Assembly (NCBI GenBank): GCA_030691555.1
Contig: JAUYEB010000098.1
Span: forward strand, 1-8,233
Direction of reading: 5' to 3'
Source of the DNA: Candidatus Bathyarchaeota archaeon
GTDB lineage: Archaea; Thermoproteota; Bathyarchaeia; TCS64
DNA: 8,233 nucleotides
Each line of letters begins with the position of its first letter. Position 1 is the first letter of the stretch. This document shows, piece after piece, positions 1 through 4,819 of the stretch. Under the pieces are notes generated by a model that searched no databases, was not told the DNA's origin, and saw nothing but the letters and a program-made list of their open reading frames with translations. The position numbers and the translations under genes are program-made.

Positions 1-153
1 CTCGACGTGGAACCCGACATCCTCATAGCAGAGGTCACCGGTCCCACTGACGAGATCGACGAGTTCCTGAGGAAGATCGGGCCCATCGGGATCGAGGAGA
101 TGAGCCGGACGGGGGCCGCCGCCATCGAGAGGGGAAACGTCAAGCTGGCCTAG
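1..153 (+). CDS. ilvN: Acetolactate synthase small (regulatory) subunit, C-terminal fragment
   Basis: Frame 1 is open from the window edge to a TAG at 151-153, giving the last 50 residues of a protein whose start lies outside. The fragment opens LDVEPDILIAEVTG and carries DEIDEFLRKIGPIGIEEMSR followed by TG and, near the end, AIERG. This is the typical C-terminal pattern of the acetolactate synthase regulatory subunit: VDVSPDSLIVEVTG-like strand, K/E-ID-F-LLRPFGI-like helix, then an RTG turn. In that family the subunit carries an N-terminal ACT domain, binds valine, and activates the catalytic subunit IlvB in branched-chain amino acid synthesis. Only the C-terminal domain is visible here, so the ACT domain cannot be checked. 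The catalytic subunit would be expected just upstream, and ilvC does not follow in this window. Product assignment is from motif resemblance alone. Confidence 0.82.
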   Translation, partial: LDVEPDILIAEVTGPTDEIDEFLRKIGPIGIEEMSRTGAAAIERGNVKLA

Positions 154-177
154 CCCCATCCGCCGGTTATCGCCAAT

Positions 178-186
178 TCTTAATAC
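178..186 (+). promoter_or_regulatory. Probable TATA box for the glutamine amidotransferase gene
   Basis: The A/T stretch TCTTAATAC is centred about 28 bases before the ATG at 210, in an otherwise GC-rich gap of 56 bases. That spacing is what archaeal TBP/TFB promoters show when transcription starts at or next to the start codon. No Shine-Dalgarno sequence precedes the ATG (the bases are TCTCCCCCC), which fits a leaderless mRNA. Confidence 0.5.
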
Positions 187-209
187 GGGCTGCACCCTAG
201 TCTCCCCCC

Positions 210-1253
210 ATGTGTCAACTCGTCGGATACCTCGGCGACAGGCCCATAGCGCCGCTTATCCTAAAGGCCCTTGAGCTCCAGGAGCCCTACTTCGCGGCCC
301 ACGCCACGGGGATGGGGGTCATCGACGCCAAGGGGAAGATACAGGTACAGAAGGCGACGGGCCCAGTCGCCGTCGTGAAGAAGACGACGAAGATCACGGG
401 GCTGAAGGGAAAGGTGGGCATCGGACACAGCAGGTACAGCCTCATAGCCCGCGATGACCCACGCTGCGACATCGACTCGATGTGCCACCCCTTCACCAAC
501 GACGCCGGCGACATCGCCATGATGCACAACGGGGACATCGCCAACTTCAAGGAGCACTGGGCCCGCCTGAAGCCCAACCACAAATTCAAGGGCTATAACC
601 CCGCCGTCGACTGGATAACCGACAGCGAGGTCGCCGTCCACATGATAGACGAGGAGGTGAAGAGGGGCGCCGGGTTCGACGAGGCCCTCCGCGCGGTCAT
701 GCCCAGGCTCACCGGCCAGGTCCTCCTCTGCCTCATAAGCGAGAAGGAGCCCGACACCATCTGGCTCGCCAACAGGTACCAGCCCTGCGTCGTCGGCGTA
801 GGCGAGGACGAGGCCATGTGGACGAGCAGCAGGGTCGGCCTCACACCCATAGAGGATGACCTCAAGAGGATCTACCAGCCGCCGAAGAACGCGCTGATAA
901 AGCTCACGGCGGGGAACGTCGAGACCGAGGTCCTCGACCCCAACTACGTCGTCCCCGAGATGAAGCTGAACAAGAGGGTCATCAAGGAGGGGGTCCTGAG
1001 CGTCCTAGGCGTCGCGGACCTCGACTTCTACCGCCTCTGGTACGCCCTAGACAAGACCCACTGGGCGAGGGCCTACGGGGTCGAGCAGGAGGAGTGGAGG
1101 GCGCTCCGCAGGGACAAGGGCGTGAGCATAGTCAACCCGTTCATCGAGGTCCTCGACGAGCTGATCGAGGCGGGGAAGATCAGCAAGAGCATAGACTACC
1201 GCAGGGAGGGTTGCACGGCGAGGACGCCGCGGTTCCTCTTCAGCCTCGCCTAG
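210..1253 (+). CDS. Class II (Ntn-type) glutamine amidotransferase domain protein with unassigned C-terminal region
   Basis: A 347-residue protein, complete, ATG to TAG. Cys2 is the expected N-terminal nucleophile of Ntn-type glutamine amidotransferases after Met removal. Further family landmarks are GHSRYS (72-77, like GHTRWAT of GlmS), MMHNGDIANF (104-113, the Asn-Gly of the oxyanion hole and glutamine binding), and TDSEV (137-141, where Asp138 matches the glutamine-binding Asp of GlmS). The domain should hydrolyse glutamine and release ammonia for a partner synthase. There is no SIS, phosphoribosyltransferase or asparagine synthetase domain, so the acceptor is unknown. Residues about 250-347 form a separate region, mostly helical in appearance and perhaps winged-helix-like (that fold is my guess). 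Position 3 is Gln, where most of the family has Gly (MCGI). A stand-alone archaeal glutamate synthase GATase subunit is an alternative, but no other glutamate synthase gene is present nearby. It appears monocistronic. Confidence 0.8.
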   Translation: MCQLVGYLGDRPIAPLILKALELQEPYFAAHATGMGVIDAKGKIQVQKATGPVAVVKKTTKITGLKGKVGIGHSRYSLIARDDPRCDIDSMCHPFTNDAGDIAMMHNGDIANFKEHWARLKPNHKFKGYNPAVDWITDSEVAVHMIDEEVKRGAGFDEALRAVMPRLTGQVLLCLISEKEPDTIWLANRYQPCVVGVGEDEAMWTSSRVGLTPIEDDLKRIYQPPKNALIKLTAGNVETEVLDPNYVVPEMKLNKRVIKEGVLSVLGVADLDFYRLWYALDKTHWARAYGVEQEEWRALRRDKGVSIVNPFIEVLDELIEAGKISKSIDYRREGCTARTPRFLFSLA

Positions 1254-1259
1254 TTTTTT
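1254..1259 (+). terminator. T-run directly after the amidotransferase stop codon
   Basis: Six consecutive T follow the TAG at 1251-1253 with no gap. Archaeal transcription often ends at U-rich tracts without a hairpin, so this could terminate the amidotransferase transcript. The run also overlaps the left edge of the DtxR-type operator, so it may simply be part of that regulatory region. Confidence 0.35.
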
Positions 1260-1271
1260 AGGCTAACCTAA
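1258..1271 (+). promoter_or_regulatory. DtxR/IdeR-type operator 1 (iron box), upstream of TATA
   Basis: The sequence TTAGGCTAACCTAA is an interrupted palindrome (TTAGG-N4-CCTAA). It is identical over 14 bases to the right-hand 14 positions of the classical 19-bp DtxR/IdeR consensus TTAGGTTAGGCTAACCTAA; over the full 19 positions 15 match. It ends 2 bases before the TATA box and therefore covers the place where TFB contacts the BRE. Repressor binding here should block assembly of the initiation complex. The next gene encodes a DtxR-family protein, so autoregulation is the natural reading. Confidence 0.8.
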
Positions 1272-1273
1272 CA

Positions 1274-1280
1274 TTTATAT
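1274..1280 (+). promoter_or_regulatory. TATA box of the dtxR-feoA / feoB operon
   Basis: TTTATAT lies between the two operator palindromes, centred 34 bases before the ATG at 1311. A start of transcription about 25-28 bases downstream would give a leader of roughly 6-9 bases. No ribosome binding site is seen before the ATG (CCGAACGGCC), consistent with a short-leader transcript. Confidence 0.7.
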
Positions 1281-1281
1281 T

Positions 1282-1295
1282 TTAGGCGCCCCTAA
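1282..1295 (+). promoter_or_regulatory. DtxR/IdeR-type operator 2, between TATA and start site
   Basis: TTAGGCGCCCCTAA repeats the TTAGG-N4-CCTAA architecture of operator 1 and matches 11 of its 14 bases; only the central three differ. Its centre is 24 bp from the centre of operator 1, a little over two helical turns. It occupies the DNA between the TATA box and the expected transcription start, where bound repressor would hinder RNA polymerase. Two sites on either side of the TATA box suggest tight repression by two dimers. Confidence 0.72.
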
Positions 1296-1310
1296 CTTCT
1301 CCGAACGGCC

Positions 1311-2066
1311 ATGAGCGAGAGCGTCGAAGAGTACCTCGAAGCCATCTACTCGTACAACGAGCGGGGTGAACTCGCGAAGAACCAGGACCTCGCCGAGAGG
1401 CTGCGCGTCTCCCCGCCCAGCGTGACCCAGATGATCAAGAAGCTCTCCGACGAGGGGCTCGTCACGTATGAGCCCTACAGGGGTGTCATGCTAACTGGCA
1501 GGGGGATGGCGAGGGCCCAGGTCATAGTGCGGAAGCACAGGCTCCTCGAGAGGTTCCTACACGACGGCCTCGGCATGGGGAAGGAGAAGGTCCACGAAGA
1601 GGCCTGCAGGATGGAGCACGCGATAAGCGACGAGGCCGCCGCCGCCCTCTGCGACTCGCTCAACAGCCCCAAGACGTGCCCCGACGACGGGAAGCCCATA
1701 CCCGCCTGCACAATCGCGGAGGGTGACTGCTCGCGGTGCAAGGAGGCGAGGGAGAGGACCGGCGATGTCCACAGGCTACTGACGCAGCTCAGCCACCTCA
1801 GGCCGGGCGAGTCTGGGGTCGTTGCCTTCGTCAGAGATACGGGCAGCGCGTCGCGGAGGATCATGGACATGGGGCTGACGCCGGGCGCTAGGGTCAGGGT
1901 CGTCAACGCCGCGCCCTTCCAGGGCCCCGTGGAGGTCTCCGTTAGGGACACGAGCCTCGCCCTCGGCAGGGAGCTGGCTGATAAGGTCTACGTGGAGATC
2001 GAAAATAGCGAATCGGGTCACCCCCAACACCACGACGCGCGCCGCCTCGTAGTGAGGCAGAAGTGA
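1311..2066 (+). CDS. DtxR-family iron-dependent repressor with C-terminal FeoA (SH3-like) domain
   Basis: A 251-residue protein, ATG to TGA. Residues 1-65 form the winged helix-turn-helix DNA-binding domain, with recognition region VSPPSVTQMIKKL (33-45) and wing near 52-62. Residues about 66-115 are the dimerisation and metal-binding domain. Aligned to DtxR, the metal ligands His79, Glu83, His98, Cys102, Glu105 and His106 are all present as His76, Glu80, His95, Cys99, Glu102 and His103. DtxR Met10 is replaced by Glu7. Cys at the 102 position favours an iron sensor (DtxR/IdeR) over the manganese sensor MntR, which has Glu there. Residues about 115-145 are Cys-rich (Cys123, 133, 140, 143). Residues about 158-230 are a FeoA domain, with LRPGESGVVAF, RRIMDMGLTPGARVRVV and PVEVSV. 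A short His-containing tail (237-241) ends the protein. It should bind Fe2+ and repress the promoter carrying the paired iron boxes. feoB follows 6 bases later in the same operon. Confidence 0.9.
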   Translation: MSESVEEYLEAIYSYNERGELAKNQDLAERLRVSPPSVTQMIKKLSDEGLVTYEPYRGVMLTGRGMARAQVIVRKHRLLERFLHDGLGMGKEKVHEEACRMEHAISDEAAAALCDSLNSPKTCPDDGKPIPACTIAEGDCSRCKEARERTGDVHRLLTQLSHLRPGESGVVAFVRDTGSASRRIMDMGLTPGARVRVVNAAPFQGPVEVSVRDTSLALGRELADKVYVEIENSESGHPQHHDARRLVVRQK

Positions 2067-2072
2067 CGCCTC
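2054..2072 (+). other. Small stem-loop across the dtxR-feoA stop / feoB start junction
   Basis: GAGGC (2054-2058) can pair with GCCTC (2068-2072) across a 9-base loop. The loop holds the repressor stop TGA (2064-2066) and the sequence AGTGA, which includes GTGA (2063-2066), the likely ribosome binding site for the TTG start at 2073. A ribosome finishing the first gene would open the stem and expose the site, which could couple FeoB synthesis to the repressor. The stem is only 5 bp, so this is a suggestion, not a demonstrated element. Confidence 0.3.
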
Positions 2073-3332
2073 TTGAGCTGCCACACGGACTCCGTGAAGA
2101 CTCGGCGAACAGGGGAGGCGCAGCTCACCCTCGCCCTCGCCGGCAACGCCAACGTCGGCAAGAGCGTCATATTCAACCAGCTCACCGGCCTCCACCAGCA
2201 CGTCGGCAACTGGCCGGGGAAGACGGTGAAGCGCGCCGAGGGGACCCTAGTCTACGGCGGCTACACCGTCGACGTCGTCGACCTCCCCGGCATATACAGC
2301 CTGAGCACCTTCAGCCTCGAGGAGAGGGTGAGCAGGGAGTACATCGCCGTCGAGCACCCCGACGCCCTGATCAACGTCGTAGACGCCTCCGCCCTAGAGA
2401 GGAACCTCTTCTTCACGACCCAGCTCCTCGAACTGGGGCCCCACCTGATCGTGGCGTTGAACCAGGTGGACACCGCGGAGAAGCGGGGCATCAGGGTCGA
2501 CGCCGCACGCCTCTCCGATCTTCTCGGCGTCCCGGTCGTCCCCACGACCGCCACTAAGAACGAGGGCCTCCAGGAGCTGATGGCGGAGGCGGTGAAGATG
2601 CACGAGGCGAATCGAGAGGCATCCCGCCCCCTCCCCTTCGGCACTGAGATCGAGAGGATAATTCAGGGGATAGTGGAGGGGGCCGAGGGGTTGGATACCC
2701 CCTACCCGTTCAGATGGGTTGCGATCAAGCTCCTCGAGGGGGATGATGAGATCGAGGCCCTCGCCTACTCACAGGCCCCCAGCCTCAGGGAGAGAGTGGC
2801 GGAGGCGCGCGCGAGGATCGAGGAGATACACGGCCACGACGCCGCCAGCGTCATAGCCTCAGAGCGCTACGCACAGGCGAGCCGAATCGCCGCCGAGGCA
2901 ACGGAGCATGTGGAGTTCAGGGGGAGCCTCTGGAGGAGGGTCGAGGAGGCGACGAGCCACCCAGTCCTCGGGTACGCTGTGATGATAGCCGTCATCGTCG
3001 GCATGTTCTACACCATCTTCACCTTCGGCGACTTCGCGTCGAGGGCGCTTGGGGCCGCTTTCGATGTGCTCAGGGCCGCATTCTTCTCCACCCTAGGCGG
3101 GGGGGTCTTTCAGGACTTCGTCTGGAACGGGCTCATCGAGGGGGTGATCGCGGGGACGTCGATCGCCCTCCCCTATATAGTGCCCTTCTTCCTCGTCCTC
3201 AGCCTCCTCGAAGACTCCGGCTACCTGGCGCGCGTCGCCTTCCTCATGGACTCGCTCATGCACAGGATCGGGCTGCACGGCAAGGTGTTCATCCCGATGT
3301 TGCTCGGATTCGGCTGCATCGTGCCGGCGTGA
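2073..3332 (+). CDS. feoB: Ferrous iron transporter FeoB, N-terminal part (GTPase and first membrane half), ended by in-frame TGA
   Basis: FeoB imports Fe2+ across the cytoplasmic membrane under control of a cytosolic G domain. The 419 residues show G1 GNANVGKS (24-31), switch I GNWPGKTV (45-52), G3 DLPG (70-73), G4 NQVD (130-133) and a G5-like TTATKNEG (158-165). A helical linker (about 190-285) follows. Membrane segments start near 297, including the PYIVPFF stretch (367-373), EDSGYLARVAF (380-390) and the conserved GFGCIVPA (412-419). The protein then meets TGA at 3330-3332, in the middle of the transport domain. Everything after the stop continues in the same frame. The chosen start is TTG 2073, preceded at 6 bases by GTGA and lying just before the G domain; GTG 2091 is an alternative without a ribosome site. 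A product ending here lacks the second half of the pore and would not transport iron alone. Annotation as one interrupted gene 2073-4046 (657 codons with TGA) is equally reasonable. Confidence 0.85.
   Translation: MSCHTDSVKTRRTGEAQLTLALAGNANVGKSVIFNQLTGLHQHVGNWPGKTVKRAEGTLVYGGYTVDVVDLPGIYSLSTFSLEERVSREYIAVEHPDALINVVDASALERNLFFTTQLLELGPHLIVALNQVDTAEKRGIRVDAARLSDLLGVPVVPTTATKNEGLQELMAEAVKMHEANREASRPLPFGTEIERIIQGIVEGAEGLDTPYPFRWVAIKLLEGDDEIEALAYSQAPSLRERVAEARARIEEIHGHDAASVIASERYAQASRIAAEATEHVEFRGSLWRRVEEATSHPVLGYAVMIAVIVGMFYTIFTFGDFASRALGAAFDVLRAAFFSTLGGGVFQDFVWNGLIEGVIAGTSIALPYIVPFFLVLSLLEDSGYLARVAFLMDSLMHRIGLHGKVFIPMLLGFGCIVPA
3330..3332 (+). other. In-frame TGA inside feoB (nonsense, error, or recoded codon)
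   Basis: Codon 420 of feoB is TGA. The family pattern here is GFGCNVPA-(V/I)-M-G-T-R-(T/I)-L-(D/E). Without any indel, this gene reads GFGCIVPA-stop-L-G-C-S-I-M-E, so length and most positions are preserved while the stop replaces a hydrophobic residue and the usual Thr-Arg is Cys-Ser. No clear selenocysteine insertion hairpin is seen right after the codon, and a 3'-UTR element could not be judged. TGA also ends the L18e and repressor genes, so it is a normal stop in this genome. Confidence 0.8.
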
Positions 3333-3347
3333 CTCGGGTGCTCTATT

Positions 3348-4046
3348 ATGGAGACGGAGAGGGAGAGGCTGATCTGCGCCTTCGTCTCGAGCCTCGTTCC
3401 CTGCGCGGCGCGGAGCATCGTCATAATGGGGCTCGTGGCGACGTACCTCGGCTTCGGCTGGGCGGTGGCGCTCTACGCCATCGACTTCGTGCTGATCTTC
3501 GTCCTCGGTAGGATCGCCTTCAAGGCCCTGCCGGGGGAGCCGGTCGGCCTCATAATGGAGATGCCGGGCTACAAGCGCCCCACCGTCAAGGTGACGACGC
3601 AGCGCACCTGGTTCCGGCTAAGGGACGTCGTCTTCGAGGCCTTCCCTATCATGGTGGCGGGGACCCTGGTCATCTACGCCGCCAACGCGGTCGGGCTTCT
3701 CGGGCTCGTCCAGGTCGCCCTGAGTCCGGTGACGGTCTGGTGGCTCGGCCTCCCCGCGGCCACGGGCGTAGTCCTCATCTTCGGTGTGCTGAGGAAGGAG
3801 CTGACCCTGATACTCCTCGCCTCGATTATGGGGACAACGAACTTCGCCCTGATCCTGACGCCTGCGCAGATGTTCGTCTTCGCCTTCGTCGTGATGATCT
3901 ACATCCCCTGCATAGCCACGATAGCGGTGCTGGCGAAGGAGTTCGGGAGGAGGACCGCCGCGTTGATCAGCCTCACCGAGGTCTCGCTCGCAGTTGTCTT
4001 GGGCGGGGTAGTCTATCGAGTCCTCCTGCTAATCGGCGTAGGCTAG
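3348..4046 (+). CDS. feoB: Ferrous iron transporter FeoB, C-terminal membrane part
   Basis: This 232-residue reading frame is the direct in-frame continuation of FeoB after the TGA at 3330. It opens METERERL, the family's E-x-x-R-E-R-L helix, then has VPCAARS (like the PCSARL / SCGAR motif), EMPGYKRPTVK and RTWFRLRD. Further on are GVLRKELTLILLA and IYIPCIATIAVLAKEFG, the conserved end of FeoB with its Cys-containing membrane helix. Several hydrophobic helices are visible. The ATG at 3348 has GGTG 7 bases before it (3337-3340), so re-initiation after the TGA could make this as a separate chain. Whether two chains could rebuild a transporter is not known to me; a nonsense mutation, a sequencing error, or UGA read-through are the other options. 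The gene ends at TAG 4044-4046, whose CTAG context is also the stop of the converging gene. Confidence 0.8.
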   Translation: METERERLICAFVSSLVPCAARSIVIMGLVATYLGFGWAVALYAIDFVLIFVLGRIAFKALPGEPVGLIMEMPGYKRPTVKVTTQRTWFRLRDVVFEAFPIMVAGTLVIYAANAVGLLGLVQVALSPVTVWWLGLPAATGVVLIFGVLRKELTLILLASIMGTTNFALILTPAQMFVFAFVVMIYIPCIATIAVLAKEFGRRTAALISLTEVSLAVVLGGVVYRVLLLIGVG

Positions 4047-4708
4047 ATGGTGCCGTATTTCGCGTAGACCTCGCTGAGCTTGGCGCCCGCTAATAGTTCC
4101 TTTCGGGTCACCCTCTCGCTGCTCGCCCTCTCCAGGGCGCGCTCCACCGCCTCCTCCACGGCTGTGTCCGGGACGACCACGACGCCGTCGATGTCGCCGA
4201 CGATCAGATCCCCCTCCTCGACGTGGACGCCCCCGCACCTTATCCTGCACCCGTAGCCCACGGCGACGACTCTGCCCTTGCTGCTTATGGGGCGGAACCC
4301 CGCCGCGAATACGGGGAACTTCATATCCTCGATCTGCCTGATGTCCCTGGCTAGGCCGTCTATGACCGCCCCCGATGCGCCACGGCACCTCGCCGCGGTG
4401 GAGAGTAGCTCCCCCCAGAGGGCGGCCGAGGTCGAGCCGTTCGAGGCGACCACCATGAGGTCGTCTCCCTTCAGGGCGTCGATGCCCTCGAGTTGGAGCT
4501 TGAATGTGTCCTGCTCCGGCTCGTGGATGTCGACCATGAGCATCGTGTGGGCGCGCCCCACGACGACGGCCCCCGGGTAGGCTGGGCGGATGCCCTGAGC
4601 CATGCACTGGTTCCTGATCCCCATCCCGTCGAGGACATCGCTCAGTAAGCTGGAGTTGAGCTTTTCCCTAACCAAGGTCAGGTCGATTTTTCCATGTTTA
4701 TCCAACAT
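4043..4708 (-). CDS. RraA / HMG-aldolase (dimethylmenaquinone methyltransferase-like) family protein
   Basis: A 221-residue protein, ATG at 4708 to TAG at 4045-4043. It shows the RraA/HMG aldolase pattern in order: SDVLDGMG (23-30), PAYPGAVVVGRAHT (42-55), GSTSAALWGELLSTAA (91-106), DGLARD (117-122, containing the Arg-Asp pair that forms the active site in 4-hydroxy-4-methyl-2-oxoglutarate aldolases), FPVFAAG, SSKGR (142-146) and GDIDGVVVVP (171-180). Family members either cleave HMG- or oxaloacetate-type oxo acids with a divalent metal, or, as bacterial RraA, inhibit RNase E. With the aldolase residues intact, a class II aldolase or decarboxylase activity is the better inference; the old name menaquinone methyltransferase is not supported by motif. 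Substrate is unknown. It is transcribed towards feoB and away from the P-type ATPase, and appears monocistronic with a leaderless-type promoter. Confidence 0.85.
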   Translation of the reverse strand: MLDKHGKIDLTLVREKLNSSLLSDVLDGMGIRNQCMAQGIRPAYPGAVVVGRAHTMLMVDIHEPEQDTFKLQLEGIDALKGDDLMVVASNGSTSAALWGELLSTAARCRGASGAVIDGLARDIRQIEDMKFPVFAAGFRPISSKGRVVAVGYGCRIRCGGVHVEEGDLIVGDIDGVVVVPDTAVEEAVERALERASSERVTRKELLAGAKLSEVYAKYGTI

Positions 4709-4729
4709 AATCGGAATATTATCCCCGTC

Positions 4730-4740
4730 TTAACCTATAA
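4730..4740 (-). promoter_or_regulatory. Probable TATA box of the RraA-like gene
   Basis: On the minus strand TTATAGGTTAA is centred about 27 bases before the ATG at 4708, the spacing of a leaderless archaeal promoter. No ribosome binding site precedes the ATG. The 111-base gap it lies in also holds the divergent promoter of the ATPase gene. Confidence 0.5.
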
Positions 4741-4744
4741 CACC

Positions 4745-4751
4745 TTTATAT
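4745..4751 (+). promoter_or_regulatory. Probable TATA box of the P-type ATPase gene
   Basis: TTTATAT would place transcription start near 4772-4778 and leave a leader of roughly 42-48 bases before the TTG at 4820. The A/T stretch at 4768-4778 is an alternative TATA box that would give a shorter leader. The box lies only a few bases from the oppositely directed TATA of the RraA-like gene, so the two promoters may compete. Confidence 0.45.
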
Positions 4752-4779
4752 GAGAAAACCTCAGCCCAAATCTTTTTAG

Positions 4780-4794
4780 GGAAACTGAATTTCC
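4780..4794 (+). repeat. Short inverted repeat in the ATPase leader region
   Basis: GGAAA-CTGAA-TTTCC forms a perfect 5-bp stem with a 5-base loop; with one bulged G the outer TAGG and CCTA (4777-4780 and 4793-4796) can also pair. It begins at about the predicted transcription start of the ATPase gene. It might be an operator or a leader hairpin. The spacing differs from the iron boxes at 1258 and 1282, so it is not the same site. Confidence 0.25.
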
Positions 4795-4819
4795 TAGAAG
4801 GGGACACGCGGTGTAGAGC

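Noticed and set aside
1475..2201. Long minus-strand frames opposite the repressor gene
   Set aside because: Antisense frames are open only because the region is GC-rich; no start site, promoter or domain supports them.
2063..2557. 164-codon plus-strand frame over the FeoB G domain
   Set aside because: Arg/Pro-rich translation in the wrong frame of the FeoB G1-G5 region; a shadow frame.
3333..3370. Bacterial-type SECIS hairpin after the feoB TGA
   Set aside because: Only weak pairings between CTC and GAG runs are seen; nothing with a proper apical loop. Archaeal SECIS elements are mostly in 3' untranslated regions anyway.
4029..4607. 192-codon minus-strand open frame overlapping the RraA-like gene
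   Set aside because: Low-complexity Gly/Arg/His-rich translation in a second frame of a clear gene; a shadow frame.
4772..4800. A third DtxR-type iron box before the ATPase (TTAGG ... CCTAG)
   Set aside because: The half-sites are 12 bases apart with a mismatch, against 4 in the two feo operators, so the architecture does not fit.
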